Shown in pieces: positions 60,845-64,000 of a DNA stretch of 64,000 nucleotides (its first letter is position 1; each line of letters begins with the position of its first letter). The stretch is from Xanthomonas hortorum pv. pelargonii. GTDB taxonomy: Bacteria > Pseudomonadota > Gammaproteobacteria > Xanthomonadales > Xanthomonadaceae. The stretch is taken from positions 682,001 through 746,000 of the forward strand of contig NZ_CP098604.1 of the NCBI RefSeq assembly GCF_024499015.1. The letters are read 5' to 3'. The notes below the pieces were generated by a model. The model did not search any database and was not told where the DNA came from. It saw only the letters and a program-made list of their open reading frames with translations. Made by a program: the position numbers and the translations under genes.

Positions 60845-62136
60845 ACGCCACGTCCCTGCCCGACGCCACTGCCCCGCGCGCAGCTTCCTGGACGGATCGT
60901 CTGTTGCGCAAGCGCCTGCTGGCCACGCTCGGCGACCTGCGCGATGGGCAATTGCAGCTGCACGAGGCCGATGGCATCACCACCCTCGGCAACGCCAGCG
61001 GCGCGGATGCCTTGCAACTGCAATTGCGCGTCACCGATCCGGGCTTCTATCGGCAGGCCGCGCTCAATGGCAGCGTCGGTGCCGGCGAGTCGTACATGGA
61101 TGGGCAATGGCAGTGCGACGACCTGGTCGGCCTGATGCGCCTGCTGTTGCGCAATCGCGACCGCCTGGATGCGATGGAAACCGGCACCGCACGGCTGGGC
61201 GGCTGGGCGATGCGCAGCCTGCACACCTTTGCGCGCAATACCCGCAGCGGCAGCCGGCGCAATATCGCCGCGCATTACGACCTGGGCAATCCGTTATTCA
61301 GCCTGTTTCTCGATGAAAACCTGATGTATTCGTCGGCGATCTTCGTCGATGGCGAAGAGGCGCAAGGCGAAGCGGCACTGGAGCGCGCCGCCACGCGCAA
61401 GCTCGAACGCATCTGCCAGAAACTGCGGCTCGGCCCGCAGCACCATGTGGTGGAAATCGGCACCGGCTGGGGTGGCTTTGCCCTGCATGCCGCGCGCGAG
61501 CACGGCTGCCGCGTCACCACCACCACCATCTCGCGCGAACAGTTCGATCTGGCAACCCAACGCATCGCTGCAGCCGGTTTGAGCGATCGTGTGACGGTGT
61601 TGCTGCGCGACTATCGCGATCTGGACGGCCGCTACGACCGGGTGGTGTCGATCGAGATGATCGAGGCGATCGGCCATCAGTATCTGGACACCTATTTCGC
61701 CAAGGTCGGCAGCTTGCTTGCCGACGATGGCGAGGCGCTGATCCAGGCCATCACCATCGAAGACCATCGCTATGCGCAGGCATTGCACTCGGTGGACTTC
61801 ATCAAGCGGCATATCTTCCCCGGCAGCTTCATTCCCTCGGTGGCGGCGATGACCGGTGCCATCGCGCGCGCCAGCGATCTGCGCCTGTTCAATCTCGAAG
61901 ACATCGGGCCGAGCTATGCGTTGACGCTGCGTGCGTGGCGGCAGCGCTTCATGGCGCAGCTGCCGCAGGTGCGCGCGCTGGGCTACGACGAGCGCTTCAT
62001 TCGCATGTGGGAGTTCTATCTGGCCTATTGCGAAGCCGGTTTCTTGGAGCGCTCGATCGGCGATGTGCATCTATGGCTGAGCAAGCCGGGCGCGCGTCCG
62101 CCGCAGTTCGTGCCTGGCCTTGCCACCGACGCATGA
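60841..62136 (+). CDS. cfa: Cyclopropane-fatty-acyl-phospholipid synthase family protein
   Basis: 431 residues. An AdoMet-dependent enzyme that adds a methylene (or methyl) group to unsaturated acyl chains of membrane phospholipids. Seen: NIAAHYDLGNPLFSLFLDENLMYSSAIF, AdoMet motif VVEIGTGWGGFALHAA, EMIEAIGHQYLDTYF and YCEAGFLERSIGDVH, the pattern of Cfa. The N-terminal ~100 residues are the substrate-lipid domain. Coupled to DUF1365 and DUF2878 genes. Confidence 0.9.
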   Translation: MNATSLPDATAPRAASWTDRLLRKRLLATLGDLRDGQLQLHEADGITTLGNASGADALQLQLRVTDPGFYRQAALNGSVGAGESYMDGQWQCDDLVGLMRLLLRNRDRLDAMETGTARLGGWAMRSLHTFARNTRSGSRRNIAAHYDLGNPLFSLFLDENLMYSSAIFVDGEEAQGEAALERAATRKLERICQKLRLGPQHHVVEIGTGWGGFALHAAREHGCRVTTTTISREQFDLATQRIAAAGLSDRVTVLLRDYRDLDGRYDRVVSIEMIEAIGHQYLDTYFAKVGSLLADDGEALIQAITIEDHRYAQALHSVDFIKRHIFPGSFIPSVAAMTGAIARASDLRLFNLEDIGPSYALTLRAWRQRFMAQLPQVRALGYDERFIRMWEFYLAYCEAGFLERSIGDVHLWLSKPGARPPQFVPGLATDA

Positions 62137-62678
62137 AGCAGATCGGCAACTATCTCGGCTTGCAGGTGCTCTGGGTGGTGGCGGTCAGCGCCGCCGCGCA
62201 GGCGCGCATCTGGCCGACACTGCTGGTGTTGGCGCTGTTTGCGCTGTATCAGCTATGGCCGTCGCGGCGCGCGCCAGGCGATCCTCGATTGTTGCTCGCT
62301 GCGTTGTCGTTGGGCCTGCTGCTGGATACCACGCTGGCTGCTGGTGGTTGGGTGCGTTACGCCGCACCGTGGCCGGGCACGCCGTTGGCACCGCCGTGGA
62401 TTCTGGCGTTGTGGCTGGGCTTTGCGCTCACCCTCAATCATTCGTTGGCAACGGTGACGCAACGGCCGTGGCTGGCGGTGTTGCTGGGCGCCATCTTCGG
62501 GCCGTTCTCGTATTGGTTGGCGCAGCGCAGCTGGCATGCGGTGGAATTTCAGCCGCCACAGCTACACGCAGTGGTTGCGGTCGGCATCGGTTGGGGCGTG
62601 GCCTGCGGCGTGTTGTCGCTGTATGCACGCCGCCTGGCGCGACCATCGCCTGAGCACATCACTGGAGAACTGCAATGA
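62133..62678 (+). CDS. DUF2878 family membrane protein
   Basis: 181 residues, about five hydrophobic segments (LQVLWVVAVSAAAQARIW, LLLAALSLGLLLDTTLAAGG, LGFALTLNHSLA). It matches DUF2878 in size and layout and is a common partner of CFA-DUF1365 clusters. No catalytic motif seen. ATGA overlaps on both sides. Confidence 0.8.
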   Translation: MKQIGNYLGLQVLWVVAVSAAAQARIWPTLLVLALFALYQLWPSRRAPGDPRLLLAALSLGLLLDTTLAAGGWVRYAAPWPGTPLAPPWILALWLGFALTLNHSLATVTQRPWLAVLLGAIFGPFSYWLAQRSWHAVEFQPPQLHAVVAVGIGWGVACGVLSLYARRLARPSPEHITGELQ

Positions 62679-63457
62679 CTGTCTGGCCACTGCTGCATGT
62701 AGGCGTGTTTGCGAGCGTGGTGATGGTGATCGGCTGGCTGTGGCAACGCCGCAGCGGCAATGCCGGCCCGGTGGATGTGCTGTGGGCCGCGTGCCTGGCC
62801 GTCGCTGCACCGTATTGCGCGTGGATGTCCGATGGCGCGCTGCTATCGCGCGTGCTGGTGGCCGTGCTCGGAGGCGTGTGGGGTGCACGCCTGGCGCTGC
62901 ATCTGGGCGTACGCGTGTTCGGCGACCCGCACGAGGATGGCCGCTATCGCGCACTGCGCGAACACTGGAATGGCGACCAGCGCAAATTCCTCGGCTTTTT
63001 CCTGGCGCAAGCGGTGGTGGTGGTGCTGTTTTCGGTACCGTTTCTGGCCGCTGCCAGCAACCCGCATCCGGCCTGGAGCGTGTGGAGCACGTTGGCGATT
63101 GCGGTGTGGTTGATCGCGGTCGGCGGCGAAGCGCTGGCGGACCGGCAACTGTCTGCGCACAAGGCCAACCCGGCCAATCGCGGCGTCACCTGCCGCAGTG
63201 GGCTGTGGCGGTATTCGCGCCATCCCAATTATTTTTTCGAGTTCGTGCATTGGTTCGCCTATCTGGCGCTGGCCGTCGGTGCCGGGCCGTGGCCGCTTGC
63301 CTTGGCCGCGCTCGGGCCGGTGGTGATGTTCGTGTTTTTGTATCGCTTCACCGGCATTCCCTACACCGAGCAACAGGCGCTGCGCTCGCGTGGTGAGGAC
63401 TATGCGCAGTACCAACGCAGCACCAGCGCATTTTTTCCGTTTCCCCCTTCGTCCTGA
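62675..63457 (+). CDS. DUF1295 / steroid 5-alpha-reductase-like membrane protein
   Basis: 260 residues with about six membrane segments. The C-terminal SGLWRYSRHPNYFFEFVHWFAYLALAV and TGIPYTEQQALRSRGEDYAQYQRSTSAFFP are the DUF1295 signature, shared with ICMT and 5-alpha-reductase folds that bind AdoMet or NADPH at the C-terminus. A reductase or methyl-transfer step in lipid modification is inferred. Overlaps the upstream gene by 4 nt. Confidence 0.87.
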   Translation: MTVWPLLHVGVFASVVMVIGWLWQRRSGNAGPVDVLWAACLAVAAPYCAWMSDGALLSRVLVAVLGGVWGARLALHLGVRVFGDPHEDGRYRALREHWNGDQRKFLGFFLAQAVVVVLFSVPFLAAASNPHPAWSVWSTLAIAVWLIAVGGEALADRQLSAHKANPANRGVTCRSGLWRYSRHPNYFFEFVHWFAYLALAVGAGPWPLALAALGPVVMFVFLYRFTGIPYTEQQALRSRGEDYAQYQRSTSAFFPFPPSS

Positions 63458-63474
63458 GTCGCCTGGAGAGTCGT

Positions 63475-64000
63475 ATGTCTACCGTTACCATCCCGCCCTC
63501 CTCGCTGCCCGAAGAATCCTTCGCCACCCGGCTGGCCGAATCCGGCCTGCTGCCCGATGCCGCGCTACGCTACGGCATCCGCCGACTGTGCGCGCAGCGC
63601 TTGCGCGATGAGCGCGGCGACGGCGCCGATGCCAGCGGCGAACGTCAACGCGCGTTTATCGACAGCCTGCGTGCCAGTGCGATCGCGATCGAAACCGATG
63701 CCGCCAATCGCCAGCACTACGAGTTGCCGCCGCAGTTCTTCACCCTGTGCCTGGGGCGCCGGCTCAAATACAGCAGCTGCTATTGGGACGCGACCACGCC
63801 GGATCTGGATGCCGCCGAAGAACGCATGCTGGCGCTGTACGGCGAGCGTGCCGAGCTGACCGACGGCCAGCGCATTCTGGAACTGGGCTGCGGCTGGGGC
63901 TCGCTGACCGTGTGGATGGCCGAACGCTATCCCGGCGCCACCATCACCGCGGTGTCCAACTCACGCCCGCAGCGCGCGCATATTCTGGAACAGTGCCGCG
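63475..64000 (+). CDS. Second CFA-like SAM methyltransferase, 5' part
   Basis: The open frame runs from the ATG at 63475 (GGAG nine bases upstream) off the window end; 175 residues visible. The RQHYELPPQFFTLCLGRRLKYSSCYW block and motif I ILELGCGWGSLTVWMAERYP place it in the CFA-related methyltransferase family. It differs from the first copy: it has a shorter N-terminal domain and Cys-rich YSSCYW. Such a second methyltransferase is found beside FAD oxidoreductase and DUF1365 genes in other lipid clusters. The remaining half is outside the window. Confidence 0.85.
   Translation, partial: MSTVTIPPSSLPEESFATRLAESGLLPDAALRYGIRRLCAQRLRDERGDGADASGERQRAFIDSLRASAIAIETDAANRQHYELPPQFFTLCLGRRLKYSSCYWDATTPDLDAAEERMLALYGERAELTDGQRILELGCGWGSLTVWMAERYPGATITAVSNSRPQRAHILEQCR

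Overview
The window reads as a piece of a Xanthomonas chromosome. Four things suggest this: high GC, the envelope and lipid gene block rpsB-tsf-pyrH-frr-uppS-cdsA-dxr-rseP-bamA-lpxD-fabZ-lpxA-lpxB-rnhB-dnaE-accA, many (GGGAATC)n intergenic repeats, and protein sequences typical of Xanthomonadaceae. The species cannot be fixed from the sequence alone.

Layout. 1-3.4 kb is the 3' part of a chaperone-usher pilus operon (usher, spore-coat-U adhesin or pilin, small secreted protein, chaperone). 3.4-4.05 kb holds a palindromic repeat, a strong promoter and the rpsB leader. 4.05-25.7 kb is the housekeeping block for translation factors, UMP kinase, isoprenoid and phospholipid precursors, outer-membrane assembly, lipid A, replication and fatty-acid initiation. 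A HDOD-GGDEF signalling protein sits inside it. 25.7-29.4 kb carries a TPR protein, a HemJ-like protein, a methyltransferase and an intracellular PHB depolymerase.

29.5-35.7 kb is an accessory island. Two arrays of 102/103-bp palindromic repeats (families A and B here) lie in inverted orientation around a PadR/sensor pair and an alginate-export-type porin. One B copy is split exactly by a 1,253-bp IS110-family element. The element's 5' noncoding region contains a recognisable bridge RNA. Its donor guides match the element's own ends, and its target guides match the repeat sequence shared by A and B. The transposase frame is broken by a one-base shift.

35.7-50.9 kb holds a membrane-anchored hypothetical protein, DUF502, a queuosine-precursor transporter, a LysE exporter with an AraC regulator, a DUF885 protein, the mmuP-mmuM S-methylmethionine pair, a VOC protein, and an ABC ATPase with a giant permease-M1 peptidase fusion. 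50.9-56 kb has metG, a 139-bp tandem repeat, a HAD hydrolase, an orphan RnfB-like ferredoxin and small membrane or secreted proteins.

56.1-64 kb is an ECF sigma factor, a frameshifted RskA-type anti-sigma gene and a tightly overlapping lipid-modification operon: desaturase, FAD oxidoreductase, DUF1365, CFA synthase, DUF2878, DUF1295, and a second CFA-like methyltransferase running off the end. The overlapping starts and stops imply one transcript that modifies membrane fatty acids under envelope or oxidative stress. That function is inferred, not shown.
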